NCBI RefSeq assembly: GCF_900187425.1
Contig: NZ_FYDJ01000027.1
Coordinates: 1-58,391 of the forward strand
DNA length: 58,391 nucleotides
Origin: Pseudomonas sp. Irchel s3h14
GTDB taxonomy: Bacteria > Pseudomonadota > Gammaproteobacteria > Pseudomonadales > Pseudomonadaceae
Reading direction: 5' to 3'
Made by a program: the position numbers and the translations under genes. This document shows, one piece after another, positions 17,968 through 27,347 of the stretch. Below the pieces are notes generated by a model. The model had not been told where the DNA came from. It saw only the letters and a list, made by a program, of their open reading frames with translations, and ran no database searches. Every line of letters begins with the position of its first letter. Positions within the stretch are counted from its first letter, which is position 1.

Positions 17968-18189
17968 CTAGTCAGCTTTGTCGCCGCCGGCCAGATTCTT
18001 CTTGGAACCGGTCTTGAAATCGGTTTCGTACCAGCCGGTGCCACTAAGGCGGAAGCCCGGCATGGACAGCATCTTCTTAAGCTCTGGCGCCTGGCAGGCA
18101 GGGCAGTCGACCAGCGGTGCTGCGCTGATCTTTTGAATGGCTTCCAACTGATGACCACAGGAAGCACATTGATAGTCGTACATCGGCAT
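17968..18189 (-). CDS. FmdB-type zinc ribbon protein
   Basis: A 73-residue putative regulatory protein. Four cysteines in two pairs (YQCASCGHQ and DCPACQAPE) form a zinc ribbon, followed by a conserved basic C-terminal tail (GWYETDFKTGSKKNLAGGDK). ATG 18189 is chosen because the family starts PMYDYQCASC; the frame is open further upstream without similarity. It lies directly upstream of aspS on the same strand, the usual arrangement in pseudomonads. No function is established. Confidence 0.9.
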   Translation of the reverse strand: MPMYDYQCASCGHQLEAIQKISAAPLVDCPACQAPELKKMLSMPGFRLSGTGWYETDFKTGSKKNLAGGDKAD

Positions 18190-18325
18190 GGGGGTTGTCT
18201 CGGCGATCAGATTGCTACCGCACACGCTGGGTTTTGCGGCAAAGAGCGGGATTATATCCATTAAATGCAGCCTGTGCAGCCGTAAGACTGCACAGACCGA
18301 CACTCTACCCATTCCACCCCTGTGG

Positions 18326-18664
18326 CTAAGGCATGGCGACGCAGCCGCCTTCCTTCAGGCTGTGCACGACGCACACAACCCGCACCAGCCCGGTGAAGTT
18401 CTTGACCCCGCCGTGACGCAAATGCACCTCGCGGTCCACATGGGACAACAGCGCACTGACCGTACAGCAGTTGACCTTGGCCATGTCGCCCAAAATATCC
18501 CAATAGACCTGCTCAAGCCGCAAGCAGGTGGCGAAGCCATTCAAACGCACCGACCGGGATAAAGGCTGGGCCAGGCCCATATCAAATTCGCTGACAAATG
18601 GATCGATCCTTATCTCCTTGACCGGGCCGACCCTCCCCTCGCTTCTCCTGTCTTCGTAATCCAT
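18326..18664 (-). CDS. Ribbon-helix-helix domain protein (RHH_4-like)
   Basis: 112 residues. The core RSVRLNGFATCLRLEQVYWD ... VSALLSHVDREVH matches the RHH_4 type of ribbon-helix-helix domain (beta strand, then two helices with LRLE.VYWD and VSALL), so DNA binding is likely. The C-terminal tail is cysteine-containing and not recognised. It lies upstream of the FmdB gene, same strand. The target is unknown. Confidence 0.75.
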   Translation of the reverse strand: MDYEDRRSEGRVGPVKEIRIDPFVSEFDMGLAQPLSRSVRLNGFATCLRLEQVYWDILGDMAKVNCCTVSALLSHVDREVHLRHGGVKNFTGLVRVVCVVHSLKEGGCVAMP

Positions 18665-19153
18665 ATCGTTGACACTCCTTAGCCATCCTTGCCTTCTTTA
18701 AGAGCAATATCTGTTGGTCTATAAAAGCGCAGGCGCAAAGGTATATCCAGATGACTTTATGACCATCAATGTAGGAGAAGCCAACAACTGAAGGGCGATC
18801 ATGGAGACCGTCCTAGGCCGGCCATTTTCCTACATAGTCAGACGCTGTTTGACTAACGCGAAAGGGGTTTAAGGAGACAAGAGGGGTCAGCAGGTCAGCC
18901 GTCGGTTCGTCGCTGACTTTATCGAGGGCGCCCGGTTACCTGCAACAAATCGACCCTCAGGGCACCGCTGGACTGCCTGATTTGAGTAGCCGCAGGCTTT
19001 ACTGTTAAATAGGCAGTGTGTCGCTACCGCCTATTTTCCGGGGGCTGCGCATAGGCTGGTACCGGGTACGTGTCCAACGCCTCTTATTGTTCTGAAGCGA
19101 ACCGTGCTCAATCAGCTCTTCCTTGTGATCCGTCTTAACGTGAGTTACTCAAA
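18665..19153. other. Intergenic region between divergent RHH and membrane-CSD genes
   Basis: 489 nt with no supported gene. It must carry the two divergent promoters; I could not fix hexamers with confidence. TGTAGGAGAAGCC and TTTCCTACA occur about 60 nt apart (around 18770 and 18828) as a weak inverted pair. Confidence 0.4.
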
Positions 19154-19756
19154 ATGTTGAAAATTGTCCACCTGCTAATGGGCGCAGCAGCCTTGCTGTT
19201 GTCCTTCATCCCTAGCCTGCGATCCGAAGCCTTACCTTACCTGCAACAACCCGATGCGCTGTACCTGGCCTTTTTCGGCCTGCTCAACCTCACCCTCGCT
19301 CCTGTTATCCCTTACTGGAACAAAGGCCCGCGTCATCAACTGCAAAACCTGGTCAGCGCCCTGCTGGTTCTGGCCGTCGTCCTGCAAACACTGACGCTGA
19401 TCGCGCCAATGCCTGTCATTGCCGGTCAACCTGCTGTTCTGTTCAGCCTGGTCGCTGCCCTGATTGCCGTTCTTCTGCACCTGGCCATCAGCTTCTACAA
19501 ATCTTCACCGGCCGCCGCCTCGCCAAGCTATGACATGAGCAACCGCGATACCGGTACCGTAAAGTGGTTCAACACCTCCAAAGGCTTCGGCTTTATTTCC
19601 CGTGATTCCGGCGATGATATTTTCGTGCATTTCCGGGCCATTCGTGGCGAAGGTCATCGTGTTCTGGTCGAAGGCCAGCGTGTGGAGTTCTCTGTCATGA
19701 ACCGTGACAAGGGCCTGCAAGCCGAAGATGTGATCGCCGCTCTGCCGCGCCGCTGA
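19154..19756 (+). CDS. Membrane protein with C-terminal cold-shock domain
   Basis: 200 residues. The N-terminal half has about four hydrophobic segments (residues 3-20, 33-54, 67-86 and 93-114), a DUF1294-like small membrane module; the C-terminal half (about 129-197) is a complete cold-shock domain with DTGTVKWFNTSKGFGFI and DIFVHFRAIRGEG, so RNP1 and RNP2 are intact. The domain is expected to face the cytoplasm and could bind nucleic acid at the membrane. It sits near aspS, as the comparable csp gene does in P. aeruginosa. ATG 19154; strong terminator after the stop. Confidence 0.9.
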   Translation: MLKIVHLLMGAAALLLSFIPSLRSEALPYLQQPDALYLAFFGLLNLTLAPVIPYWNKGPRHQLQNLVSALLVLAVVLQTLTLIAPMPVIAGQPAVLFSLVAALIAVLLHLAISFYKSSPAAASPSYDMSNRDTGTVKWFNTSKGFGFISRDSGDDIFVHFRAIRGEGHRVLVEGQRVEFSVMNRDKGLQAEDVIAALPRR

Positions 19757-19769
19757 TCCAAGGCTAAAA

Positions 19770-19804
19770 AAAACCGCGAACAGCCTGGCTGTTCGCGGTT
19801 TTTT
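19770..19804 (+). terminator. Bidirectional terminator between membrane-CSD gene and slyX
   Basis: AAAACCGCGAACAG (19770-19783), loop CCTGG, CTGTTCGCGGTTTT (19789-19802), then T. A-rich on the left side, so it also serves slyX from the other strand. Confidence 0.93.
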
Positions 19805-19826
19805 ATTGCCCGTCTGTTGGTCACAC

Positions 19827-20033
19827 TCAGTAATGCGGCGGTGGCGCTTCTTCTTCAAACGTCTCGAATTGACCGGCCATTTCCTCTTGCCGCTTGAGCA
19901 AGGCCGCCATTTGCAGTTGCAGGCGCTCAACCGCACGCTGCTGCGTCGCCAGCACATCACTCAATGCCTGGATGGTGTCATCCTGAAACGCCAGCTGGCT
20001 CTCCAGATCGGTAACGCGATCTTCCAGGCTCAT
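19827..20033 (-). CDS. slyX: SlyX family protein
   Basis: 68 residues, almost entirely a coiled coil (LEDRVTDLESQLAFQDDTIQ ... QQRAVERLQLQMAALLKRQE) with a Pro-rich end PPPHY, as is usual for SlyX. Function unknown. It starts 3 nt after the HIT gene stop, so the two form an operon. Confidence 0.93.
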   Translation of the reverse strand: MSLEDRVTDLESQLAFQDDTIQALSDVLATQQRAVERLQLQMAALLKRQEEMAGQFETFEEEAPPPHY

Positions 20034-20036
20034 GAT

Positions 20037-20462
20037 TCAACCCTCCAGAAACGTAAAATCATCGGTCAATACCAGGCGCAACCGCTCGCGAATCAACGCG
20101 ATCTGCTCTGAGCCATAAGGCTTGGCTGGGTGTTTACCCCAGACCGGCGCCGGCCAGGCGGCATCCTCACGCTTGCGCACAATCACATGCATGTGCAACT
20201 GACTGACGACGTTACCCAGGGCCGCGACATTCAACTTGTCCGCGTCGAACGAGTCCTTGAGCATTTCCGCCAGTGCGGTCGTTTCCTGCCACAGCTGCTG
20301 TTGATCTGCGACATCCAACTGAAATATCTCACTGATATCGTCGCGACGTGGCACGAGAATGAACCAGGGGTAGTTCGAATCATTGGACAGCAGTAACCGG
20401 CACAGTGGGAAATCCCCGATCGGTAACGTGTCTTGTTGAAGCCGTGGATCTAAAGCGAACAC
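20037..20462 (-). CDS. HIT family nucleotide hydrolase
   Basis: A 141-residue histidine-triad protein. The HIT motif is HMHVIVR within NVVSQLHMHVIVRKREDAAW, and the family N-terminal segment PLCRLLLSNDSNYPWFILVP is present. GTG 20462 is preferred: GGGAG lies 8 nt upstream and family members begin FALDPRL at this point. An open frame continues to an ATG at 20591, but its extra 43 residues have no family similarity. Confidence 0.9.
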   Translation of the reverse strand: MFALDPRLQQDTLPIGDFPLCRLLLSNDSNYPWFILVPRRDDISEIFQLDVADQQQLWQETTALAEMLKDSFDADKLNVAALGNVVSQLHMHVIVRKREDAAWPAPVWGKHPAKPYGSEQIALIRERLRLVLTDDFTFLEG

Positions 20463-21378
20463 TGCGCGCACTCCCGCCTGGTCATCATTTTTCAGCTTAG
20501 CGCCCATCCCGAAAGACGGCGCACCAAGCGACAGGACGGCAGCATACCTGCGAACGCCGCTGGCTTCACGACGAACCATGGTCGAAGCCAACCCGAGAAA
20601 CTACAAACAACCGGTCACGCGCCCCGACATGAGTCACTTTCGTTCAGGCCGCACCATTACAGAACCAGCAACCACACAAAAAACGCCGAACTGACTGATA
20701 AACAACGACGCGTTCGAATTTGGCAAACGGCCGCACTGTATGAAATCAGTACAGCGATTAAAATTTTTTGCACCAAAACCGCACAGTGCGTCTACGCTGA
20801 GTCGGTCAGGTATCCGCCATTTACTCACTGGCGGGGTGAACCGGTAACGTTTGGGGTTGTCACGCAGTCGACCACGAAGGTACAACACGATACAAACCAT
20901 GGCGTCAAGCCCGAACAAAACGTGCTTGAACCCCCCGGTTTTATGAGGTTTTTACAGTGACAGGCAGGCTTTCAGAAAAAAAACCAGCAGGATTCTGATT
21001 TGTGCACGCTTGTTGCATTCACACCCACATCGCCTCTAAAGCGTCCGCTGGAAGTGGAAGCTTCAAGGCAAATAAAAACAGTGGCAGGGTTGCCCGATGG
21101 AGATTCAAGCGTTTCACCAGGGACTCTTTTTACCGATGCTCAGGCCTTGGAAAACAACGTTAAAAGTTGTCAGTCCGCTTGCGTCGAGGCTTTAAATTTG
21201 CGACATCTACCAAGCCGTTTGCGACAGGGTCGTAAAGAAGCTGAAAGGTTAGATGCGCAAGTATCGCCAACATGGTCGGCGTGATATAAGTTTGCGCCGA
21301 CACAAAAAGAAAGAGCCGCCCAGATAATAAATCAGGTGGGACGGCAGTACTCTTCTAAAACCAAAGGAGCAAATCACG
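20463..21378. other. Long intergenic region upstream of the porin
   Basis: About 900 nt between the HIT gene and the porin with no ORF I can support on either strand. The porin ribosome binding site AAAGGAG (21362-21368) is at the right end. The part around 20690-20800 is A/T-rich compared with its surroundings and probably contains the porin or HIT promoters. Confidence 0.5.
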
Positions 21379-22725
21379 ATGCGCGTGATGAAGTGGAGCA
21401 TGATCGCACTGGCAGTTGCAGCAGCAGCCAGTACTCAAATGGCTACGGCCGCACCTTTCGTAAGTGACCAGGCTGAAGCCAAAGGTTTTGTTGAAGACAG
21501 CACGCTGAACTTGCTGGTTCGCAACTACTACTTCAACCGTGACAACAAAGATGGCGCCCGCGACGTCAAAGACTGGACCCAAGGTATTTGGGGCACCTAC
21601 AACTCCGGTTACACCCAAGGTCTCATAGGTGTCGGCGTTGATGCGTTCGGTTACCTGGCCATCAAACTGGATGGCGGCGATGGCACTTCCGGTTCGGGCA
21701 ACATGAGCCGTAGCGACACCGTCAACGCCAACGGTGGCCGCGACGTCAACGACAGCCAGGGTAAAGCCGGGGGAGCCATTAAACTCCGCGTCTCCAAAAC
21801 CGAGCTGAAATTCGGCGACATGTCGCCAAGCACTGCTCCAGTGTTTGCTGTTGGCGGTTCCCGTATCCTTCCTCAAGTTGCCACCGGTTTCCAACTGCAG
21901 AGCAGCGAAGTCAAAGACCTTGACCTCGAAGCCGGTCACTTCTACTCGGGTTCCAGCCAGGACAAAAACGCCCGTGACGGCGGCCTGTATGCAAACTACG
22001 CTGGCGTTGAAGCCAACAGCATCGACTATTTCGGTGGCAAGTACGGCATTACCGATAACCTTTCCGCATCGCTGTATGGCGCCAAGCTGGAAGACATCTG
22101 GAACCAGTACTACGCCAACGTGAACCTCACCACTCCATTTGGTGGTGACACGTCGCTGAACACCGACTTCAACATCTACCGCACCACCGACACCGGTGAC
22201 GCGAAAGCCGGTGAGATCAGCAACACAGCATTCTCGCTGGCCACTGCTCTGTCGTTCCTGAAAGCACACACCATCACCCTGGCCTTCCAAAAGGTTAATG
22301 GCGATACCCCGTTCGACTACATCGGTATTGGCAAGAACAACCGCGGCGGCGACTCGATCTTCCTCGCCAACTCCATCCAGTACTCTGACTTCAACGCCCC
22401 TGGCGAGAAGTCTGCCCAGATCCGTTACGATCTGAAAATGGCTGAGTACGGCGTTCCTGGTCTGAGCTTCATGACCCGTTACGTGAAAGGTTGGGACATC
22501 GACGGTACCAACACTCCAGCAGGCAGCGCTTACGCCGGCCTGTACGGTGAAGATGGCAAGCACAACGAAACCAACTTCGAAGCCAAGTACGTTGTTCAGT
22601 CTGGCCCGGCAAAAGATCTGTCCGTCCGCTTCCGTCAAGCTTGGCACTTTGCTAACGCCGACGAAGGTGAAGGCGACGTGAAAGAGTTCCGTGTGATCGT
22701 CGACTACCCGCTGTCGATTTTGTAA
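21379..22725 (+). CDS. oprE: OprD-family outer membrane porin, OprE-like
   Basis: 448 residues: signal peptide (MRVMKWSMIALAVAAAASTQ ... ATA, cleaved before APF), then an 18-strand OprD-type barrel. FVSDQAEAKGFVEDSTLNLL, RNYYFNRDNK, GFQLQSSEVKDLDLEAGHF and the C-terminus VIVDYPLSIL (terminal hydrophobic residue) match the OprE (OprE3) group more than OprD itself. The substrate is not predictable from sequence. Monocistronic: long upstream gap and a strong terminator behind. Confidence 0.93.
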   Translation: MRVMKWSMIALAVAAAASTQMATAAPFVSDQAEAKGFVEDSTLNLLVRNYYFNRDNKDGARDVKDWTQGIWGTYNSGYTQGLIGVGVDAFGYLAIKLDGGDGTSGSGNMSRSDTVNANGGRDVNDSQGKAGGAIKLRVSKTELKFGDMSPSTAPVFAVGGSRILPQVATGFQLQSSEVKDLDLEAGHFYSGSSQDKNARDGGLYANYAGVEANSIDYFGGKYGITDNLSASLYGAKLEDIWNQYYANVNLTTPFGGDTSLNTDFNIYRTTDTGDAKAGEISNTAFSLATALSFLKAHTITLAFQKVNGDTPFDYIGIGKNNRGGDSIFLANSIQYSDFNAPGEKSAQIRYDLKMAEYGVPGLSFMTRYVKGWDIDGTNTPAGSAYAGLYGEDGKHNETNFEAKYVVQSGPAKDLSVRFRQAWHFANADEGEGDVKEFRVIVDYPLSIL

Positions 22726-22754
22726 TCGCATCCAGTTAGTTTGCGGTAACAAAC

Positions 22755-22787
22755 AAAAAGGCCCATCTTCGGATGGGCCTTTTTTTG
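22755..22787 (+). terminator. Bidirectional terminator between porin and mscS
   Basis: AAAAAGGCCCATC, UUCG tetraloop, GATGGGCCTTTTTTT. Perfect stem with A- and T-runs at the two ends, serving both convergent genes. Confidence 0.95.
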
Positions 22788-22802
22788 TTGCCTGTTTGTT
22801 AC

Positions 22803-23645
22803 TTACTGCACCGCCGATTCCTGAACCACTCGAATCACCCGCTGTGGAAACGGGATATCGATACCGGCCGTTTTCAATCGATCACGGGACTGTTCGTTGA
22901 ACATGAACATCACATCCCAATAATCCGCAGTCTTCACCCACACTCGCAGGGAAACAGTAATTGAACTGTCGCCCAGAGTAGAAATTACTGCCTGAGGTGC
23001 CGGATCAGCCAAAACACGCTCATCTTTGGCCAGGTCCAGCAAAACACGACGGGCCTTCTGCAAGTCCGCCTCGTAATCCACACCCACATCAAACACAACT
23101 TTGCGCGTCGGTTGACGGTTAGTGTTGGTGATGATGCCGTTCGACAGGTTGCCGTTCGGTACGATGATGGTTTTGTTATCGCCGGTGCGCAGGACGGTGT
23201 GGAAGATCTGAATGCTGTCGACCGTGCCGGCAACACCTTGGGCTTCGATCCAGTCACCAATGCGGAACGGACGGAACAACAAAATCAGCACACCACCCGC
23301 GAAGTTCGCCAGGCTGCCCTGCAAGGCCAGACCGATGGCCAGACCTGCCGCACCGATGGCGGCGACGAACGAAGTGGTTTCCACGCCGATCATTGAGGCT
23401 ACGCTGACGATCAGCAGAACCTTGAGAATGATGTTTGCCAGGCTGCTGATGAAGCCTTGCAGCGCGAGGTCGGCGTTACGTAGCGCCAACAGGCCGCCGA
23501 GTTTTTGCGTGACTCTGTTGATCAGCCACCAGCCGATGGCCAGGGTGATCACCGCCAGCAGCACGCGGCTGCCGTATTCCATGATCATCGGAATCCAGGC
23601 TTGAGAGGCCTTGACCAGGTTGTCCACTTCAGTATTCAAATCCAT
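22803..23645 (-). CDS. mscS: Small-conductance mechanosensitive channel MscS
   Basis: 280 residues. Three transmembrane helices near the N-terminus (about 20-45, 63-85, 93-125); the pore helix is IGAAGLAIGLALQGSLANFAG followed by RPFRIGDWIEAQGVAGTVDS, the MscS signature. The cytoplasmic beta domain (TIIVPNGNLSNGIITNTNRQ) and C-terminal alpha/beta domain follow. Protects against hypo-osmotic shock. ATG at 23643-23645. Convergent with the porin. Confidence 0.95.
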   Translation of the reverse strand: MDLNTEVDNLVKASQAWIPMIMEYGSRVLLAVITLAIGWWLINRVTQKLGGLLALRNADLALQGFISSLANIILKVLLIVSVASMIGVETTSFVAAIGAAGLAIGLALQGSLANFAGGVLILLFRPFRIGDWIEAQGVAGTVDSIQIFHTVLRTGDNKTIIVPNGNLSNGIITNTNRQPTRKVVFDVGVDYEADLQKARRVLLDLAKDERVLADPAPQAVISTLGDSSITVSLRVWVKTADYWDVMFMFNEQSRDRLKTAGIDIPFPQRVIRVVQESAVQ

Positions 23646-23672
23646 CTACATTCTCCTGGGTTAAGCACAATC

Positions 23673-23705
23673 CCTGTGGGAGCGACGGGCGGCGATCCCA
23701 CAGGT
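23673..23705. repeat. Short REP-like hairpin
   Basis: CCTGTGGGA (23673-23681) and TCCCACAGG (23697-23705) pair around GCGACGGGCGGCGA. It resembles a single degraded REP of the GTGGGAGCGACGG class common in fluorescent pseudomonads. Lies between yajQ and mscS. Confidence 0.65.
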
Positions 23706-23718
23706 CCCGCCTGAAAGG

Positions 23719-24204
23719 TCAGTCGCGGAAGTTGTTGAACTGCAGCGGCATATCGAACGTCTTGGCGCGCAGGGCCGCGATGGCTTCCTGCAAATCGTCA
23801 CGCTTCTTGCCGGTAATGCGCACTTGCTCGCCTTGAATGGCAGCCTGAACCTTGAGCTTGGCGTCTTTGACATGAGCGACGATTTTCTTCGCCAGCTCTT
23901 TGTCGATGCCTTCCTTGAGGACCGCTTCCTGCTTCATCAGTTTGCCCGACGCATAGGCATCCTTGACTTCAAGGCACTGCACGTCGATTTTGCGCTTGAC
24001 CAGGGCCAGCTTGAGGATCTCAATCATCGCTTCGAGCTGGAAATCGGCTTCAGCGGTCAGGTTGACGGTCAGGTCCTTTTCCTTGAACTCGAAGGTGCCT
24101 TTGCCTTTCAGGTCATAACGACGATCGAGTTCCTTGACGGCGTTCTCGACCGCGTTGGTGACTTCGTGTTTGTCCAGTTCGGATACCACGTCGAACGACG
24201 GCAT
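23719..24204 (-). CDS. yajQ: YajQ family nucleotide-binding protein
   Basis: 161 residues with the family opening PSFDVVSELDKHEVTNAVEN, the central GTFEFKEKDLTVNLTAEADF and the end MPLQFNNFRD. YajQ members bind nucleotides or tRNA and some bind c-di-GMP. ATG 24204 with GGAGAG upstream is the family start; the frame extends eight residues further without support. Divergent from the panE-like gene. Confidence 0.96.
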   Translation of the reverse strand: MPSFDVVSELDKHEVTNAVENAVKELDRRYDLKGKGTFEFKEKDLTVNLTAEADFQLEAMIEILKLALVKRKIDVQCLEVKDAYASGKLMKQEAVLKEGIDKELAKKIVAHVKDAKLKVQAAIQGEQVRITGKKRDDLQEAIAALRAKTFDMPLQFNNFRD

Positions 24205-24345
24205 GTAATCTCTCCAATAAAAGGGCATGCTCGATCACGATGGAGCACGCCTGGCTTGCGGTTAAAATCCGCGCTGATTATAACGGGTCTTTCCCATCAT
24301 TCACTGCGAGCCTCCCATGCGCGCGATAAACAGAGCAAAAAGCTG

Positions 24346-25263
24346 ATGTCCACCACCTGGCATGTTCTGGGCGCCGGCAGTCTTGGCACCTTATGGGCCA
24401 CGCGATTGGCGCGGGCCGGCGTGCCGGTCAAGCTGATCGTGCGGGACGCTGCACGCTTAGAGGCGTATGAGGCGGCGGGTGGGTTGACGTTGGTCGAACA
24501 CGGTAAAGCGCAGTGCTATCCAGTGCCTGCCGAGACACCCGACAGCGGTGAACCGATCAACCGCCTGCTGGTGGCCTGTAAAGCCTACGATGCCGAGAAA
24601 GCCGTGGCCCAACTGGCACCGCGCCTGGCTCCCGACGCCGAGCTGATCCTGTTGCAGAACGGTCTTGGTAGCCAGGACGCCGTCGCCACGCAGGTACCGC
24701 AGGCTCGCTGCATTTGTGCGTCGAGCACCGAAGGTGCCTTTCGCGATGGCGACTGGCGCGTGGTATTCGCCGGCCACGGTTACACCTGGCTGGGGGATGC
24801 CGGACATCCCGTGGCGCCGATCTGGCTGGATGACGTGAGCGCCGCCGGGATTCCCCACGAGTGGAGCACCGACATTCTGACCCGGCTGTGGCGAAAACTG
24901 GCGCTCAACTGTGCGATCAATCCGCTGACCGTGCTGCACGATTGCCGTAATGGCGGTTTACAGGAACATCGCTGCGAAGTCGCCACCCTTTGCGGCGAAT
25001 TGACCGAGTTGCTTGAGCGCTGCGGTCAGCCAGCAGCGGCCGAGGACCTTCAACAGGAAGTCGAACGGGTGATTCACGCGACCGCCGCCAACTACTCTTC
25101 GATGTATCAGGACGTCGCGAACCAGCGCCGCACCGAAATCAGCTATCTATTGGGTCATGCCTGCAAAGTCGCCGCGAGGCATCAGTTGAACCTGCCGCAC
25201 CTCAATCAACTTGAGCAACGGTTGATCACCCATCTGCACAGCCTTGGATTGCCCAGCGACTGA
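24346..25263 (+). CDS. panE: 2-dehydropantoate 2-reductase family protein
   Basis: Reduces ketopantoate to pantoate with NADPH (coenzyme A pathway) if it is a true PanE. 305 residues: Rossmann motif VLGAGSLGTLWATRLARAG (GxGxxG) at residues 7-25, LLVACKAYDAEKAV with the conserved Lys, and the C-terminal ApbA domain with KLALNCAINPLTVLHDCRNG and YSSMYQDVANQRRTEISYL. Start 24346 (MSTTWHVLGAGS) gives the normal length. Several PanE-like paralogues exist per Pseudomonas genome, so the substrate is not certain. Confidence 0.9.
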   Translation: MSTTWHVLGAGSLGTLWATRLARAGVPVKLIVRDAARLEAYEAAGGLTLVEHGKAQCYPVPAETPDSGEPINRLLVACKAYDAEKAVAQLAPRLAPDAELILLQNGLGSQDAVATQVPQARCICASSTEGAFRDGDWRVVFAGHGYTWLGDAGHPVAPIWLDDVSAAGIPHEWSTDILTRLWRKLALNCAINPLTVLHDCRNGGLQEHRCEVATLCGELTELLERCGQPAAAEDLQQEVERVIHATAANYSSMYQDVANQRRTEISYLLGHACKVAARHQLNLPHLNQLEQRLITHLHSLGLPSD

Positions 25264-25299
25264 GCAGCGGCTACGCTGGCCACTTGTTCCTTTTCAGCG

Positions 25300-27345
25300 A
25301 TGAACCTGATGCCATTGCGCCAGCGCCTTGAAAACCTTCCGGTCGGCCAGAAATTGCTGGCCGCCCTGCTGGTGCTGTTGACCACCGTCCTGCTGGTCGC
25401 CAACCTGACCTTTATCAGCGCCGCGTACTACATCTCCCAGGAAAGCATGGCACCTCAGGCCTTGCAGACCATCGGCCGCCTGGTGTCCAACCCCAGCCTG
25501 GTGTCCGAAGCCTTGCAGTCACCGCAAAGCGCCGAACGCCTGCTCAATGAACTCAATAGCTATTCACCACTGCGCGCAGCGGCCCTTTATAACGGCAAGG
25601 GCGAGCGTCTGGCGCAGTTGCAGCATGGCGAAAATCTGAGCCTGCCGGAGCGCTACCGGCACATCGAATCCTGGCAAGCCACCGAGTTTCGCAGCAATCA
25701 AGTGATCACCCTGCCCCGCCCCGGCACCGCGCCCGGCCACCTGTTACTGGTCGCCAGCAGCGAACTGCCGATGGCGTTCTACACCGGCACCCTCACCGCC
25801 AGCCTCGGGATTCTGATCTTCAGTGTGCTGTTGTGGCTGGTGATCGCCCGGCAGATCAAACGCCTGATTACCCGGCCGATCCATCAGCTCGAAGAGTTGT
25901 CCCGGCAAGTGACCCGGGAAGAGAACTACGCCCTGCGCGCCTCCCGCGGCAACCATGACGAAATCGGCAGCCTCGCCGAGGCGTTCAACACCATGCTCTC
26001 GCGGATCGAGGCCCGTGAGCAGCAACTCAAACGGGCACGAGATGATTCCCAGGCCGCGTATGACCAGGCCCAGGGCCTGGCCGAAGAAACCCGTCATACC
26101 AATCGCAAACTGGAACTCGAAGTCCAGGTGCGCAGCAAGATCGAGAAGAAGCTCACCGGTTTCCAGAACTACCTCAACAGCATCATCGATTCGATGCCAT
26201 CGGCGCTGATCGCCCTTGATGAACAGCTCTACGTGACGCAGTGGAATCAGGAAGCCAGCGCCCTCTCCGGTACACGCCTCGACGAAGCTTTGAACCAGCC
26301 GATTTTTCTCGCTTTCGAACCGCTCAAGCCGTTTCTGCCGCAACTCAAGCAAACCGTCGAGCAGCACACGGTGGCCAAGATCGAGCGTGTCACCTGGTTC
26401 AAGGACGAAGAACCCAAGCACTACGCGCTGACGTTCTACCCGCTGATGGGTGGCGCCGGGCGTGGTGTGGTGATCCGGATCGACGACATCACCCAGCGCC
26501 TGTCGCTGGAAGAAATGATGGTGCAGTCGGAAAAAATGCTCTCGGTCGGTGGCCTTGCAGCGGGCATGGCCCACGAGATCAACAACCCGTTAGGCGCGAT
26601 CCTGCACAACGTGCAGAACATTCGCCGACGCCTTTCGCCTGATCTGCCGAAGAACCTCGAACAAGCCGAGCAAACCGGGATCGCGCTGGATACGGTCAAC
26701 AAATACCTGCAAGCGCGCGAAGTGCCGCAGTTGCTCGACGGCATTCAACAGGCTGGCGCCCGGGCGGCAAAGATTGTCACGCACATGCTCAGCTTCAGCC
26801 GCCGCAGTACCCGGCAAATGGCCCCGTGCGACCTGCCGGCGCTGATCGATCAGGCGGTGGAAATCGCCGGCAACGACTTCGACCTGGCGATCGGTTTCGA
26901 CTTCAAGGGCCAGGCGATCATTCGCCAGTTCGATCCAGCGTTGGGCCCCGTGCCCGGGACCGCGAACGAACTGGAGCAAGTGCTGCTCAATCTGCTGAAA
27001 AACGCCGCTCAGGCGATTCACCAACGTGAAGACGACCGCGAGCCGGGACGGATCATTCTGCGCACCAAGTTGAATCCGCCGTGGGCGGAAATCCAGGTGG
27101 AGGACAACGGCATCGGCATGAGCGAGAGCGTGCGCAAACGCACCTTCGAACCGTTCTTCACCACCAAGGAAATCGGTCAGGGCACCGGCCTTGGCCTGTC
27201 GGTCTCGTATTTCATCATTACCAACAACCACAAGGGTCAGATGGAAGTGCAATCGACCCTGGGCCAAGGCACGTGTTTCACCTTGCGCCTGCCCTTGGCG
27301 GGCACCCCGCTCGTCTCTCAAGAACTCAATCAGCTATCGAGGTAA
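25300..27345 (+). CDS. Membrane-bound sensor histidine kinase with HAMP and PAS domains
   Basis: 681 residues. Transmembrane helix 1 at about 17-45, a periplasmic sensor region of about 110 residues, helix 2 at about 160-183 (ASLGILIFSVLLWLVIARQI), HAMP (about 184-237), coiled coil (240-285), PAS (about 288-400), HisKA with the phospho-acceptor His425 in MAHEINNPLGAILH, N box at 564-570, G1 DNGIGM at 602 and G2 GTGLGLS at 628. No response regulator lies nearby, so the partner is unknown; some HEINNP-type kinases work with distant NtrC-like regulators. The next gene starts 2 nt after the stop, so the two are probably co-transcribed. Confidence 0.92.
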   Translation: MNLMPLRQRLENLPVGQKLLAALLVLLTTVLLVANLTFISAAYYISQESMAPQALQTIGRLVSNPSLVSEALQSPQSAERLLNELNSYSPLRAAALYNGKGERLAQLQHGENLSLPERYRHIESWQATEFRSNQVITLPRPGTAPGHLLLVASSELPMAFYTGTLTASLGILIFSVLLWLVIARQIKRLITRPIHQLEELSRQVTREENYALRASRGNHDEIGSLAEAFNTMLSRIEAREQQLKRARDDSQAAYDQAQGLAEETRHTNRKLELEVQVRSKIEKKLTGFQNYLNSIIDSMPSALIALDEQLYVTQWNQEASALSGTRLDEALNQPIFLAFEPLKPFLPQLKQTVEQHTVAKIERVTWFKDEEPKHYALTFYPLMGGAGRGVVIRIDDITQRLSLEEMMVQSEKMLSVGGLAAGMAHEINNPLGAILHNVQNIRRRLSPDLPKNLEQAEQTGIALDTVNKYLQAREVPQLLDGIQQAGARAAKIVTHMLSFSRRSTRQMAPCDLPALIDQAVEIAGNDFDLAIGFDFKGQAIIRQFDPALGPVPGTANELEQVLLNLLKNAAQAIHQREDDREPGRIILRTKLNPPWAEIQVEDNGIGMSESVRKRTFEPFFTTKEIGQGTGLGLSVSYFIITNNHKGQMEVQSTLGQGTCFTLRLPLAGTPLVSQELNQLSR

Positions 27346-27347
27346 CC

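Noticed and set aside
20634..21284. Two ~94-codon frames in the porin upstream region
   Set aside because: No ribosome binding site, no similarity and atypical codon usage for this organism.
21355..22752. Minus-strand frame of 465 codons opposite the porin
   Set aside because: Antisense to a well-identified OprE-like porin; Val/Gly/Ala-rich shadow with no family match.
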